A stretch of 64,000 nucleotides of DNA from Coenobita brevimanus. Taxonomy: Eukaryota; Arthropoda; Malacostraca; Decapoda; Coenobitidae. Both the position numbers and the translations under genes were made by a program. Position 1 is the stretch's first letter. Each line of letters opens with the position of its first letter. Positions 1-10,721 of this stretch are shown piece after piece. The notes beneath the pieces are model-generated. The model saw only the letters and a list, made by a program, of their open reading frames with translations. It had not been told where the DNA came from and searched no databases. The stretch is taken from assembly GCA_032717465.1 (NCBI GenBank), contig CM064632.1, positions 30,897,593-30,961,592 on the forward strand. Reading direction: 5' to 3'.

Positions 1-398
1 CTCGGGTCTTCCATAGCCTCGAGTCACCTCTGCGGAGTTCTCTCTCGAACTTCCCCCTTAACCTACAGTACTTATATTAGTAACAGGAGGCTGAGAATCC
101 TTGTGCAAACTCGGGTCTTCCATAGCCTCGAGTCGCCTCTGCGGAGTTCTCTCTCGAACTTCCCCCTTAACCTACAGTACTTATATTAGTACCGGGAAGC
201 TGAGAATCCTTGTGCAAACTCGGGTCTTCCATAGCCTCGAGTCGCCTCTGCGGAGTTCTCTCTCGAACTTCCCCCTTAACCTACAGTACTTATATTAGTA
301 TCGCGGAGCTGAGAATCCTTGTGCAAACTCGGGTCTTCCATAGCCTCGAGTCGCCTCTGCGGAGTTCTCTCTCGAACTTCCCCCTTAACCTACGGTAC
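1..398. repeat. 109-bp tandem array (about 3.7 copies)
   Basis: The motif CTCGGGTCTTCCATAGCCTC recurs at 1, 110, 219 and 328, an exact 109-bp period. Units are nearly identical, differing mainly around the TATTAGTA segment that precedes GCTGAGAATCC. The array is open at the left window edge, so its full size is unknown. It abuts the broken integrase end of the minus-strand retrotransposon and may lie in that element's 3' region or be a separate satellite. Confidence 0.95.
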
Positions 399-399
399 A

Positions 400-1376
400 T
401 AATATATATGTACAGGCCCTGGACATACTGTGTCCTGTGGGGCCAATGGGCGAGACGTCAGGTCTGCACCCACTTCACCACTACCCTGTCTCTCAACTGA
501 CTCAGAGATTACAGGTGTGGTTATGAACGGCACAGGAAGGACATGTCCCTGATTAGTGGTGTTACTTTGACACACACTGCAGGTACGGACAAAACTATCT
601 ATGTCCCGTCCCATCCCTGGCCAGAAAAAGTCAGCTCGGATACGGCCCTGGGTCTTCCTTTTGCCCATGTGATCTCCTGAGGCTGAACAATGACCCCATT
701 GTAACACTGCTAGGCGGTACTTGGCAGGAACGACAAACTGCAGTCGAACCTCACCCTCAGGTGTTCGTGACTCACGGTAGAGCCGTCCTTGTTTGCGAAG
801 GAACTTGGCTCGACCTCCCTGTGAATACTTAATCACTCGACCCTTTTGTTTGTTCCGCACAGCAGCAAGTGTCGGGTCAGAATGTTGTTCTTGTACAACA
901 TGTTGGCTAAACATCAGATCTTGCGGCGATTCAATGATCACTGGGGTGACACAGTCTGGAGCCTCAGCCATGGCTCGTGTTACCGCAGCAGCCGAAGTCT
1001 GAGTACCGTCATCATTGGAGCAACTATCCTTGACTCCTTGAATATTGCCAATGATGAGGTCAAATAAAGGTTCTGGTATGACAACTGCAAGTGTCGTACC
1101 AGTATAAAATGGAGATGCCACCTGGATACATGCCTCAGGGAACAATCTCACTGATCCATCAATAAGGTTTGCATGGATCTGTCGACCTGTATACTGCTCA
1201 GGCCGAACTAAACTCTGCTTAACAGAGCAACCTGAGGAACCATTGTCTCTCAGGACCTTCACAGGAATGCCTCCCACAAACCCTGGCTGAACAAGGAAGG
1301 TACTGTCACCTGTGGGAGGGCCTATGGAGGAAGCAGCTAGCCACTCATGAGGCTGCTGAATTGATGCGGCAAACAT
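400..1376 (-). pseudogene. protease plus integrase N-terminus of a Gmr1-like Ty3/gypsy element, truncated
   Basis: This is a 328-codon minus-strand frame. Residues about 38-111 look like a retroviral-type aspartic protease: the active-site region reads LRDNGSS (D44-N45-G46, where DTG or DSG is usual) and the C-terminal strand is DLIIGN (106-111). A linker containing AVTRA follows; the 55-60 kb element has the same motif at the same place. Residues 229-269 form the integrase H2C2 zinc finger: H229-x6-H236, then C266-x2-C269, with FFWPGM between. Protease passes directly into integrase with no reverse transcriptase between, the Gmr1-like order. The catalytic integrase core is lost: sequence degrades after about residue 285 and reaches the tandem array. 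The frame overlaps gag by 40 nt in the -1 frame, compatible with -1 frameshifting or simple decay. The DNG triplet suggests an inactive protease. Confidence 0.8.
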
Positions 1377-2694
1377 TGTGCCTTGAGGATTATATTGGGA
1401 ACCATCTGTGGAGGGGGGTTCACTGTCACTGTGGGACTAGTGAACTGTGGGGAAGTACCCATACTGGTAGGGACGTGACCACCGTGCTGCTGCTGAGGAA
1501 TGAAGGCTGCGTTCGCTTCCTGCCTCTTTTGAGCTGGTGGCGAAAAAGTTTGTCCCGACGGTCGGTTGCGTGGCTGATACTGCTGCTGGTTAGGGAACTT
1601 GTTGTACCTCTTCCACTCAGGTTTCTGAGTGTTTTGCCCCTGGTCCTTCCACTGCGGTTTTGGACCTTGGCCATTATTCTGAGAATGGCCTTGTTGCTGG
1701 GGTTCAGTCTGAGACGACTTCCCAGACTTGGCAGTATCTTTTCTGCTCCAGGTGTTTTGCTTACGAGTTTGATACCCGTATGCAGTAAAGAATGCATCAG
1801 CCTCTTCTGCCATTTGGCTGGCATCTTTCACCTGGCAGATCTTAAGCTGTGCTATGAGCTCAGCAGGCCACGACCTCTCTAGCTGTGTATGCAGCATAAG
1901 GTCAATTATCCCCTCACGCGTGGAAGGAGTTTCATCTTTCTCCATCCACTCATTTAAGTAAGCTGTGAGACGATCAAGGAACTGAACAGCTGTCTCCTTG
2001 TCTTGGAGACGAGCTCGCATGAACTGAACCTTGGCATCGTCTACTGTGAGACCATACGCCTTAATGAGTGCAACTTTCATCATCTCATATGTGAGATTGT
2101 CTCCACAGAATTCTGTGGAGAATATCGAGGGCAGGGCCCTCAAATAGGCTAAGAAACTGAAGCCGCTTAGCTGCCTCATCCAGTTGATACATGTCTGCCA
2201 TGTCCTCAAAACGAGCTATGTACGGCTCGATTAAGCGCTTGCTTTCCTTGTATGAAGGAAGCTTGATGCGTGGGGTCGCCAGGACGTGTGTAGGAAGAGC
2301 GCTCGTGGAGCTTGAACCAACTGCACCAGATGTGTCTGAAGCCAAGGAATCTTGCTTGAGCTTCAGCACTTCAAGTTCATGTTTTTCTCGTGCCTCTCGT
2401 TCAGCACGTTCGTGTTCTCGTTCTCTCTCGTTCCTCACGCTGTTCTCGCTCATGTTCCAAGTCGAGTTCGCGCTGTTCTCACTCGTGTTTGCGCTGTTCT
2501 CACTCGTGTTCATGCTGTTCTCGCTCGTATTCGCGCTGTTCTCACTCGTATTCGCGCTGAATTCTACGCTCTTCACGAGCATCTTTCTCACGTTCTTGCT
2601 CGTAATTAAACCGTGAGAGAACGTAACTCTGTATTTTCTCTGGGTCTGTGAGACCCATATCTTTGGCTTCCTGTACATAAGCATTGGCTGCCAT
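1337..2694 (-). pseudogene. gag of the minus-strand Gmr1-like element, broken by stops and frameshifts
   Basis: The likely start is the minus-strand ATG at 2694 (begins MAANAYVQEAKDMG). A charged Glu/Arg-rich coiled-coil repeat follows, encoded by copies of GAGCGAGAACAG. In three of these units CGA has become TGA, giving stops, and the frame also shifts, so gag is now spread over three frames. Nucleotides 2044-1772 encode a helical segment (about LTVDDAK to AEEADAFF) with the layout of a SCAN-type capsid C-terminal domain. The tail is rich in Gln, Asn and Pro and shows no CCHC zinc knuckle, unlike the element at 55-60 kb. The role would be formation of the cytoplasmic virus-like particle. This copy cannot make an intact protein. 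Confidence 0.75.
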
Positions 2695-3090
2695 GATGCT
2701 AGCTCAATTTACTAAGCAAACCGAAACTGAGTACTGACTGCTTCGCAAACGAATGCTAATAACACAAATAAAGAATACAGACACAAGCTAGTGGTGACCA
2801 GTCTTATCTAGTTAACTGGCAAAGATTAAAGCAAAAATGCAAATAACTGAGAACTCAATAATTAACACAATGGGTATGGCGGCTACCCAGGAGCGAATAA
2901 AATCATCTGGCATTACCAAAAATAAAGTACTAAATAGAGTTAAGTACTCTATGGATTAATAAAGCAAAAAAGTCACTTGCTAAATTAACGGTAAACACCA
3001 GTAAACTTGTGCCTATAAACTTTAATTATAAATACCTAAATATGAACGAGTGAGCATATCTCGTGAATAGCTTTAGAGGTAGGAGTTAAT

Positions 3091-3108
3091 GTCCTGGCGA
3101 GGTCGCCA
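3091..3108 (-). other. primer-binding site of the minus-strand LTR element
   Basis: Read on the minus strand, TGGCGACCTCGCC begins two bases inside the 5' LTR end (LTR ...CCGTGACA, then AT, then TGG). The TGG start complements the CCA end of a tRNA. The 55-60 kb element has the same first 11 bases (TGGCGACCTC), so both probably use the same tRNA primer. I cannot name that tRNA without a tRNA set. Confidence 0.7.
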
Positions 3109-3110
3109 AT

Positions 3111-4102
3111 TGTCACGGGGCTTTTTAAAATATCACGGTGTGTTTAAAGATAAATGCTTATATTATTTAAAATGATAATAATATTCAATAATATTAAAGA
3201 GCAGGGACAATGACTGTCTTGCTAAATCAAGCAACGATTCTCTAAGAACAAGAATTTATGAACTTTCTCAACAGTACACAGCAGAGACTAATTACTCGAT
3301 TGCTGTTACTGTTAGCCTCTGGAGAAAGTTACTTCACCCCTGACAATAAATAACTAATACTAACATCAGGTTCTTGCTGATGCTTAACTCCTAGGTGGCA
3401 CAACGGATTTTAAGCTTAATACAACAAAACTGGCCTAAGTACCAGTTATGAAAGGCAAACTTTTATGCAAGCTAGGAGCTATAAGAGAAATAAGCTTAAC
3501 TGCAGAGAAATGAAACAAGAGTTTACATTACATTAAGCTCAAGAAAAAGAACTGTTAAATTTATTGATTACAAAAATAAATTTAACGTTACATTTCAAAT
3601 CAAATTAATGAGATCGCACTCACTCACTCACACAAGAGCTAAATTCTTACGCCTAGGAAAGACACCTTAATTAAACTCTTAAACCTAGGAAAATACAAAA
3701 AGGAAATACTGGTCGATGAATGCTGTGTATCACCCAGGGGATGGGAGCTTGGAGAAACTATACTCAGTGGAGTCTGGGTGCTAGCGACCTCTTCTCTTGC
3801 ACTTCTGGAGCACAGAACCTCTCTCCGTCACAGCAAACACTCGACTGAGTAAGTCATGGGAAAGAAATAGGGAGCAGTAGGCCGCATTTTTTAACGGTCG
3901 AGTGAGCGAAACGCGCCCAAAACAAATCGCTCAGCGGAAGCGCTAATGTCTCACACAGAGACGATCACGCATGACAATGAAAAATTGATTTGACAAAGCT
4001 TCCGTCCGAATGAGCGGTTAACTGAACGATAAACAGTGAGTTTTCCACTAATAGTTCGTGGCTTCTCACAAAAGGGAAATGTCATGAATTTGATTCGTGA
4101 CA
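3111..4102 (-). repeat. 5' LTR (992 bp) of the minus-strand Gmr1-like element
   Basis: The ends form a short inverted repeat: TGTCACGG at 3111 and CGTGACA ending at 4102. It lies directly outside the primer-binding site. Most of its length aligns with the plus-strand solo LTR at 7636-8682; for example 3431-3450 is the exact reverse complement of CATAACTGGTACTTAGGCCA at 8335-8354. The two LTRs have diverged substantially, so they are old relatives, not a recent pair. The matching 3' LTR would lie left of the window. Confidence 0.88.
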
Positions 4103-4616
4103 ACACTAACAGATAAATGGGTTTGTTCAGTTGATGGCCATGTAGTCAGATTGGAGGATTAATTTGACCAGTCAGGAAGAAAGTCATACTACATAACTGA
4201 GGCTCATCGACTTACATGCAGCAACTTCTTAGTACTCATGCTATGGTAGTGGCCCAGTCCCTTCAGGTGAAAACAAACCATCTACCAGTATAGCCATCTT
4301 ATCGTGTCCCAGGAATGCCCCTGTGATGACCCAGTGATGTCCCTATCCCCTCACCCGTACCCATCACGTCCCCCACCTTTCCCGCTCGTACCCTCCCTCC
4401 TAACCTGTCGCACCTGAGTACAATTGATTTCCACTACATTGCCCCCTCTCCCGTGTTCTTAGGCCCCGTGTTCTTTGTCCTCTGCCTCTTCTTCCTGCTC
4501 CTTCCTCCTCCTCATGCTGAACTTCTTCGTCCTGCTTCTCTTTTCTTCTCCTCCTGCTCCTCTTCCTCTTCTCCCGGCTCCTCCTTTCACCTTCACCTCC
4601 TGCACTTCTTCCTATT
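4103..4616. other. no gene seen; pyrimidine-rich towards the right
   Basis: This stretch has no coding frame with recognisable content. From about 4320 it becomes strongly C/T-rich and leads into the (CT)n tract. Confidence 0.5.

Positions 4617-4676
<60 letters not shown>
4617..4676. repeat. (CT)n microsatellite
   Basis: An uninterrupted CT dinucleotide run apart from one TTT near its start. It sits in a pyrimidine-rich stretch that continues to about 5040. Confidence 0.98.
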
Positions 4677-4680
<4 letters not shown>

Positions 4681-5138
4681 GCTGTCAGGTCTGGTGTCCC
4701 ATCCCCCCGTCCTATTCCTGCTCCTGATTCCTCCTCCTCGTCATCCTTCTTATTCATTTTACTCCTCCAATAAATAGCTCCCTGTTCTTTCTCCCCATTC
4801 CTTCCTCCTCCTTCCTCTTTCCTCGTCTTCCTCATCTTTGTGCCCCTTCCTTTCATCTTCTCTCCCTAACACTGAGATCATATTATGTTCTTCCCTTCTT
4901 CCCCTCCCTGTTCCTCCCCCTTCCTCGGGGTTTTCTTAGTACTGTTTCATTTGCTCCTGTTCCTCCTTTCCCCCATCTCTACCTCTTCCTTCTATTTTTC
5001 TTTCTACAATTAATCCTCCTCCTCCTCCTCCTCCTCCATAATTTGCTTCAGGGAATTTAGTTGTAGAAGTCGACGTGAATGCCTGTTTCTGTCTCCGTAA
5101 ATACTCGTATTAAAGTTTATATATACAGTTTATGCCAG

Positions 5139-5141
<3 letters not shown>

Positions 5142-5204
<63 letters not shown>

Positions 5205-5212
5205 GTATTGGC

Positions 5213-5250
<38 letters not shown>
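5142..5250. repeat. (AT)n followed by (GT)n microsatellites
   Basis: TA repeats fill about 5142-5198 and GT repeats about 5214-5250. Only a short spacer separates them. Confidence 0.98.
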
Positions 5251-5253
<3 letters not shown>

Positions 5254-5556
5254 ATGCATATGCGTGTATTTGTGTGTTTTTTATTTGTATATGAGTAAAG
5301 ACAAGAACTGTCAGGCTGGGCTGTCAGCGAGCGGATGTTTGTTGCGTAGTCATCATGGCTCAGACGCTGCCAGAATGTCGTGAATTGGCAGTGGTCGGCT
5401 GCCTTTTTGCCAGATCTACTGAGAAAACAGTAATCTGATGTCAGGATTATTTTTTTAAACTCTTTTGTTTTTCTTTCCTCTGTTCTGTTGTAGAAAAAAA
5501 TCTGTACACAGTGCAGCCATGACATTGGGTAATACACGCAAAGGAAATTCTCTTAC

Positions 5557-5670
5557 CTTTGCCCTGAAAGATTGTATGAGAGGCAGAGAGGTCAACTAGG
5601 CTCTGGGGTGTGACACAACTCTCTCCCAATAAAGCATCCAGTAGTATTACGGAGTCCTCTAAGGAAAGGC
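5557..5670 (-). CDS. candidate internal exon of an unidentified host gene (114 bp, phase 1-1)
   Basis: On the minus strand a pyrimidine-rich acceptor (GGCTTCTTTTTTGCAG) ends at 5671 and a canonical donor (GGCAAAG then GTAAGAG) begins at 5556. The 114 bases between are open and encode a plausible mixed-composition peptide starting LSLEDSVILLDALLGE and ending SASHTIFQGK. One codon is split at each end, so the exon is symmetric, phase 1-1. It is the only non-repetitive segment here with good splice signals on both sides and coding-like composition. I do not recognise the protein family. The open frame extends past both splice sites, so a chance ORF is not excluded. Confidence 0.4.
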
Positions 5671-6058
5671 CTGCAAAAAAGAAGCCAAAATGAAGATCCC
5701 TTTCATTCGAGATGCTTAGACAAATCACATTAACAAGACTGCAGGAGGTCGTAGGCAATGGGATAAGTAGAGTAAGGAAGACATTTACGGAGTTAATCAG
5801 CTGAAAAACTAACGACTGAGAGTAGTCTACATGTCATTTCTAGTGAACTGTGCGTAAAAAAACAGAACACTGGCCTTTCCTTTTTTGTAACATTATTTTT
5901 ATTCCCTTTTTTATCGCATTCTTCTCTGTGTTTGTTTGGTCTTTGGGGTGTTAATTAGTGTTTTCGTGAGCGGTAAAGAGTGATTAAGCAGGCGAGTGAT
6001 TAATGATTATTTGTGAACCAGTTACCTCCCCCCGGCCCTGTTATAGTGGATGTTTGTT

Positions 6059-6061
<3 letters not shown>
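5671..6061. other. no feature recognised
   Basis: AT-rich non-repetitive sequence. If the exon at 5557-5670 is real, this is the intron upstream of it on the minus strand. Confidence 0.4.

Positions 6062-6113
<52 letters not shown>
6062..6113. repeat. (GA)n microsatellite
   Basis: An uninterrupted GA run of about 52 bases. Confidence 0.98.
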
Positions 6114-6116
<3 letters not shown>

Positions 6117-6419
6117 GCTTTAGCAGAGATTATCATGCCTTTAATTGTTCTTGGGAAATTTAAATGCCTCGGAGCGAACACACTGTCAAAAGTTTTTAGA
6201 TGGAGGTACACTCGGTCAGTTTGGTGTCAGGTGGAAGTAAGGTAGTGGTAAAAAGTTGTCACAAAAATCATTGGTAACGGAGTACGCAGCTTCCACCACC
6301 ATTCTCTTCACCCCAGCTTCTGATCCCAGCTGTATATCTTCCATTACAGACTCTCAGACACAACTTTTGGCTCCGACGGTGCATATCAATATCATGTAGC
6401 TACAGCCTGTTTTATAAGC

Positions 6420-6830
6420 ATGAGGTGGGTGAGGGAAGGAGAGGCAGACCGAGAACGAGATGGAGAGGTATGATTGGAGAGTGTAGAAGAAAGAGATCCT
6501 AGCAGTGACAAGAACAGTAGGAGGAGAGGGAGTCCGAGAATGAGATGGAGAGATAAGATGAGAGAGTTACCAAGGGAGGGATTATAACAGTGAGAAGAAC
6601 GATAGGAGGAGAGGGAGACCGAGAGCAAGATAGAGATAAGATGCGAGTGATTACAAAGGAGAGATTTTAGCAGTGAGAAGAATGAGAGGAGGACAGGGAC
6701 CGAGAACGAGATGGCGAGGAATGATTGGAGAGTATAGAAGAGAGAGAGATCCAAGCAGTGAGAAGAATGACAGGAGGAGAGGCAGACCGAGAACGAGATA
6801 GATAAGATTCAAGAGTTAACAGTATAGGTT
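6420..6830 (+). repeat. tandem array of about 85-bp units resembling a LINE ORF2 C-terminus
   Basis: The phrase AGACCGAGAACGAGATGG, with variants, recurs near 6446, 6529, 6617, 6692 and 6782, a spacing of roughly 75-90 bp. Read on the plus strand it can encode GRPRTRW, the basic motif that ends many LINE polyproteins, including the LINE copies at 10.7 and 45-47 kb. Units are degenerate and full of stops. Confidence 0.6.
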
Positions 6831-6944
6831 GGACAGATTTAAGCACCCAGAGGACTAAAAATTATCTAGCCTAACCCTTTTTGTCCAATAATATATTTTT
6901 TTAGCCTCTACAATTTGAAGACGAATTATGTAGCTTTTTCTTGC

Positions 6945-7005
6945 TGCCTTCAGACGATTTTGTTCAGTTTGGGAAAACCCTCTGGTAGCCTACTGAAGGA
7001 GTAAT
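6945..7005. repeat. terminus of MITE-like family M3
   Basis: Contains CAGACGATTTTGTTCAGTTT followed by a CTACTGAAGGAGTAATGAAGG-like stretch, the same order as in the complete copy at 44452-44575. Confidence 0.5.
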
Positions 7006-7630
7006 GAAGGTTACGTTGATTGGGACAGTTCAGAGTGCTACGGGCAACTCTGACTGGTTTTGGAGATTCATAAATATATAAAACAAAATAGAAAATAGAA
7101 AAATAAACAAAATGAAATAGGTGTGCAGTTTCTTCCTGTGCATTAAGGGAAAACAAGGAAACTGCAGCCTCAGTCCTGCGATATGTATGCCGATTTTGTT
7201 GACATCTGTGTGCTCACCTTCACCAATTTCTGATCGTTTTTATTTTTATGAGTGATGCTGACCCCCCAAGAATCAGTGGGGGTCACGCTCTTCTAATTAT
7301 GCATTACTGTAGTTGAGAGTCCATTGTAAAACATATACTAAGATATCAAAGCCATTATAGTCCTAGTTATGATGATGATGATGATATTGATGATGATGGT
7401 GATGATGGTAAACAAAGGAATGAATCTTTGTATTTCGTTTGACAAGGCAATTGGAAAACATAAATTACCTGTGGATGATTTTATTGGAGACCAACAGAAG
7501 TACAGAACCAGGTAATTTCTCCGATTCTGTGCAAGCTTTCCTTCTCTCTTTCTTTCTTCCCATTTTTTTTTTTTTTTTTGTATCTAACTCCGAGTGCAGG
7601 CTTGATAACTAGTAGCCCTCCTGCGCCTCA
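7006..7630. other. no gene seen; short GAT run and T-run
   Basis: Non-coding sequence with a (GAT)n patch at about 7370-7410 and a poly-T run near 7565-7579. No coding or mobile-element signal was recognised. Confidence 0.5.
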
Positions 7631-7635
7631 CACAC

Positions 7636-8682
7636 TGTCACGAGTCGGCGCGATTTTCTATTTAAATAAACTCGTGACATTGAGCTTTGGTGGGAAACTG
7701 CAAATTCTAGTGGAATCCCAGTATGTATCACTCAGTCAACCACCACGTATTCACCCGATCGGGAGTGTTTTCAGAACAATTCTTCACTGTTTCATAAGTG
7801 ATTGTCTTTGTGCGCGACATTAGCACCTCTGCTGAGTGATTTGTTATGGGCGTGTTTCGCTCACTCTCTTTGTGTTAGCTGTTAGCAAGTGCGGTCCGTC
7901 CTCGCCTCTCTCTCACAATTTGATTTCAGTCAGGATTTGAACTTCGTGGAAGCAGGTTCGATTGGGCCCAGTGTGGAGCAGTGCCGCCGTTGTCCAGCAA
8001 GTTCCTGAATTCCCACCTAGTGTGAGCCGGCGAGAGGTTTTGCGTGTGTGGCAGCATCCTTCCTTAGCAACGACGCCCAGTTCATCCCGCCTAGCCCCTT
8101 TTCTGACCAGTATTTTTCCTAGGCTTAAGAGTTAGCTTTTGAGTGAGCAAGTGAGTGTGTTCTCCTTATTTTGAATTCATTTTGAAACATGTAACATAAA
8201 TTTAACTCATTGTAATCAATAAATTTACAGTTCTTTTCTCTTGAGCTTAATGTAATGTAAACTCGTGTTTTATTTCTCCACATTAAACTTATTTCACTTA
8301 TAGCTCCTAGTTTGTATAAACGCTTTGTATTATTCATAACTGGTACTTAGGCCAGTCCTTTTGTATTAACTTAAATCCGTTGTGCAACCAGGAGTTAATG
8401 CATCGGCAAAAACCTGTTTATCATTAATAGCATAAGATATTGATTGTCAGGGGTGGAGTCACTTTCTCCAGAGGCTAAAAGTACCATTAAACAGCACGTA
8501 TGAGTAATTAGTCTCTGCTGTGTACTGTTGAGAAAGTTTATAAATTCTCGTCCTTAGAGAATCGGCGAAGTAAGCCGACATAACCATTGCTTGATTTTCA
8601 CAAGTCAATTCTTTGTCCTGTTCTCAAGTATTATTGAATATTATTTATTAATATTGCATATTCATATAAAAACCCCGTGACA
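7636..8682 (+). repeat. solo LTR (1047 bp), same family as the LTR at 3111-4102
   Basis: It starts TGTCACGAG and ends CCCCGTGACA, and is flanked by the 5-bp direct repeat CACAC (7631-7635 and 8683-8687). No internal retrotransposon sequence is attached on either side. It is homologous over most of its length, in the opposite orientation, to 3111-4102. The simplest reading is recombination between the two LTRs of a full insertion, leaving one LTR and the original target duplication. Confidence 0.88.
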
Positions 8683-8687
8683 CACAC

Positions 8688-9089
8688 CCTGACATGTGAT
8701 GGATTGCGCGTTGTTGAACTGCTGGGGATGACGGAATGGGCCATGGAAACTATAACCAGAGTAAAAAAAAAAAAAAAAAATAGAAGAAAGAAAAAGAAAT
8801 TCAATCCACCGTTCAAAGTACTCAAAAACGGTGGAGTAAATATGGAAACTCTGATTACTTGTTTGTCAATAATGTCCAAGATTTTGAATTTACCCGCAGA
8901 AGTACAAAATAATTGTCTCTAATTTCCTTAATTTTGCACATTGTAATCAAAAGGTAATTGGGATAAGAGACCGTAATTACCATGGGTTTCACAGACTCGG
9001 CAGAAACGGAGAATAATCGTACATACGGCTATATATTTTTTCCTAGGGTGTGATTCTCAAAATCATTTAATACTGATTCCCTGTCGTAA

Positions 9090-9090
<1 letters not shown>
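8688..9090. other. no gene seen
   Basis: Contains a poly-A run at 8763-8779. The rest is AT-rich and unremarkable. Confidence 0.5.

Positions 9091-9091
<1 letters not shown>

Positions 9092-9147
<56 letters not shown>
9092..9147. repeat. (AT)n microsatellite
   Basis: A pure TA run of about 56 bases. Confidence 0.98.
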
Positions 9148-9150
<3 letters not shown>

Positions 9151-9467
9151 TTACAGTAAGACAGTAAGATCTAGACAAGGGAAGATTTTTTTTTTTTTCA
9201 CTCCATACCTTGATAATCCTGCAGAAATCAGTTATAGTCTGCAATAATTTTATTCTCGCCACTAAGATCTATTTATGAAGTTAGAACAGGAGACAGAGGG
9301 AGATTCGACATCCTCCTTGTCCTTCCTGCAATTCATTACCTGAGTTACAACAGTGAAATGATCGTTAGTCCTATTATGTATCTCGGTCATGGAATAATCG
9401 CCCATAACTTATCCTGGTTCTTCACAAGCCACCCTAGCAATTATTATAAAAGAAGAATCACTTATCT

Positions 9468-9610
9468 GTCTGTCTGTCTGTCTATTGCCAGACGCCTTAA
9501 TCCTGCATGGGGTGGCCACAAACAAATCGCCTCCATGTCACCCTGTCTCCCACCATTTCACTGCCTTCCCTCCTTGTCACACATACCCTCTCCACTCCAT
9601 CCCTTCACCT
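9468..9610 (-). mobile_element. 3' end fragment of the RTE-like LINE family
   Basis: Its reverse complement matches the 3' end of the LINE at 45.0-46.9 kb: a GGAGGCGATTTGTTTGT block, a GCCACCCC block, GGCGTCTGGCAATA, then a short tandem repeat tail (here ACAG units instead of TAGA units). It keeps only about the last 40 codons and the short 3' tail, a severe 5' truncation typical of LINE insertion. Confidence 0.75.
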
Positions 9611-10720
9611 CATTGTTTATGATTACGGTTATTTTTAAAACTCTTGACAAATACGGAAAAGAGGCACTAAAATTCGCAGAATTTTCCGCAAGCTACTGGA
9701 AACAATGGAATAATTATTTCTGAAAAAGAAAATTACTATGAGAGGAATAATTGTCCGTTAACTATACTTGCCTCTTTTTTTCTGCACAAACTCGACAGAA
9801 ATGCAGGTTAATTATTCATAACTTCTGTAATTCCACACATGCCGTTCTGAATTGAAGATATAATTGCCGTGAACTACTGAGCTTTGCATGATGTGTAGCT
9901 TTAATGATAATACGGTTAAAGGGGAAAAGCCTGAATGATGATGATGATGATGATGATTTAGGAGGAGGAGGACAACGACGACGACGACGATTAATTTTGT
10001 ACAAGCAGTTTTTAAAAAGGGGGGGGGGGAATATATGGCTGAAGTGGGGAAAAACGACTATGATGATGATGATGATGATGACGACGATGACGATGATGAT
10101 GATGATTTTTGTACTAGCCAGGTAAAAGAATGGAGGGAGGGGGATACAGAAACAGCTGTCTGTGGTTTTCAGTAGTCTGAGGCTCCACACACTCCCTCTC
10201 GTCAAAATAAAATCGTTTGGTGTGACCTGTAATTACCAGAGTTGTCCCAATCATGAGAGGAATAATGGCGACAGTATTAACACTCCTAAGCTCCCGCGAC
10301 TCACTTTAATCTGAATAAAATCGCCATGAGATAACATAGACCCGTAAAAGAATAGTTGCACTTGTCATCAATCTCAATCTTTTGGCTAAACACGATAAAA
10401 TTACAGAATAATCATCAATGACTTTTGTAATTAGGGGCAGTCCACTCTGAAGTAAAGGTATAATGGCCGTAAACAAGTGAGGTCTGCAGTCTGACGGGTA
10501 CAGCGCTAATGAACTCTGAAGCACACACCAAAAAATATATCTATTGCCACTGTCGACTATTTGGCCGCAGTGGATTTCTGCTTCTCTGCGAGTGGTTAAT
10601 CTGGGATGTTTGGTTACCTTATTACGCCAAAAAAAAAAATAATAATTATAATGCCTTGTCATCTGGTTTACGTTGATGATGGTAGTGGTGGTATGATGAT
10701 GATATTCCTAATAGTAATAA
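9611..10720. other. no gene seen; GAT/GAC trinucleotide runs and dispersed AAAATCG-type repeats
   Basis: (GAT)n and (GAC)n runs occupy about 9936-9992 and 10060-10108. At 10210-10345 two AAAATCGYYTG-like motifs (consensus related to family M3) occur with CCAGAGTTGTCCCAATCATG, a phrase also seen near 33.3 and 44.9 kb. No coding sequence. Confidence 0.5.
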
Positions 10721-10721
10721 T

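Noticed and set aside
1..398. Tandem array considered as a CRISPR array
   Set aside because: Units are contiguous 109-bp repeats without spacers, and the sequence is eukaryotic.
4103..4110. Target duplication for the minus-strand LTR element
   Set aside because: The other end of the element is outside the window, so no duplication can be tested.
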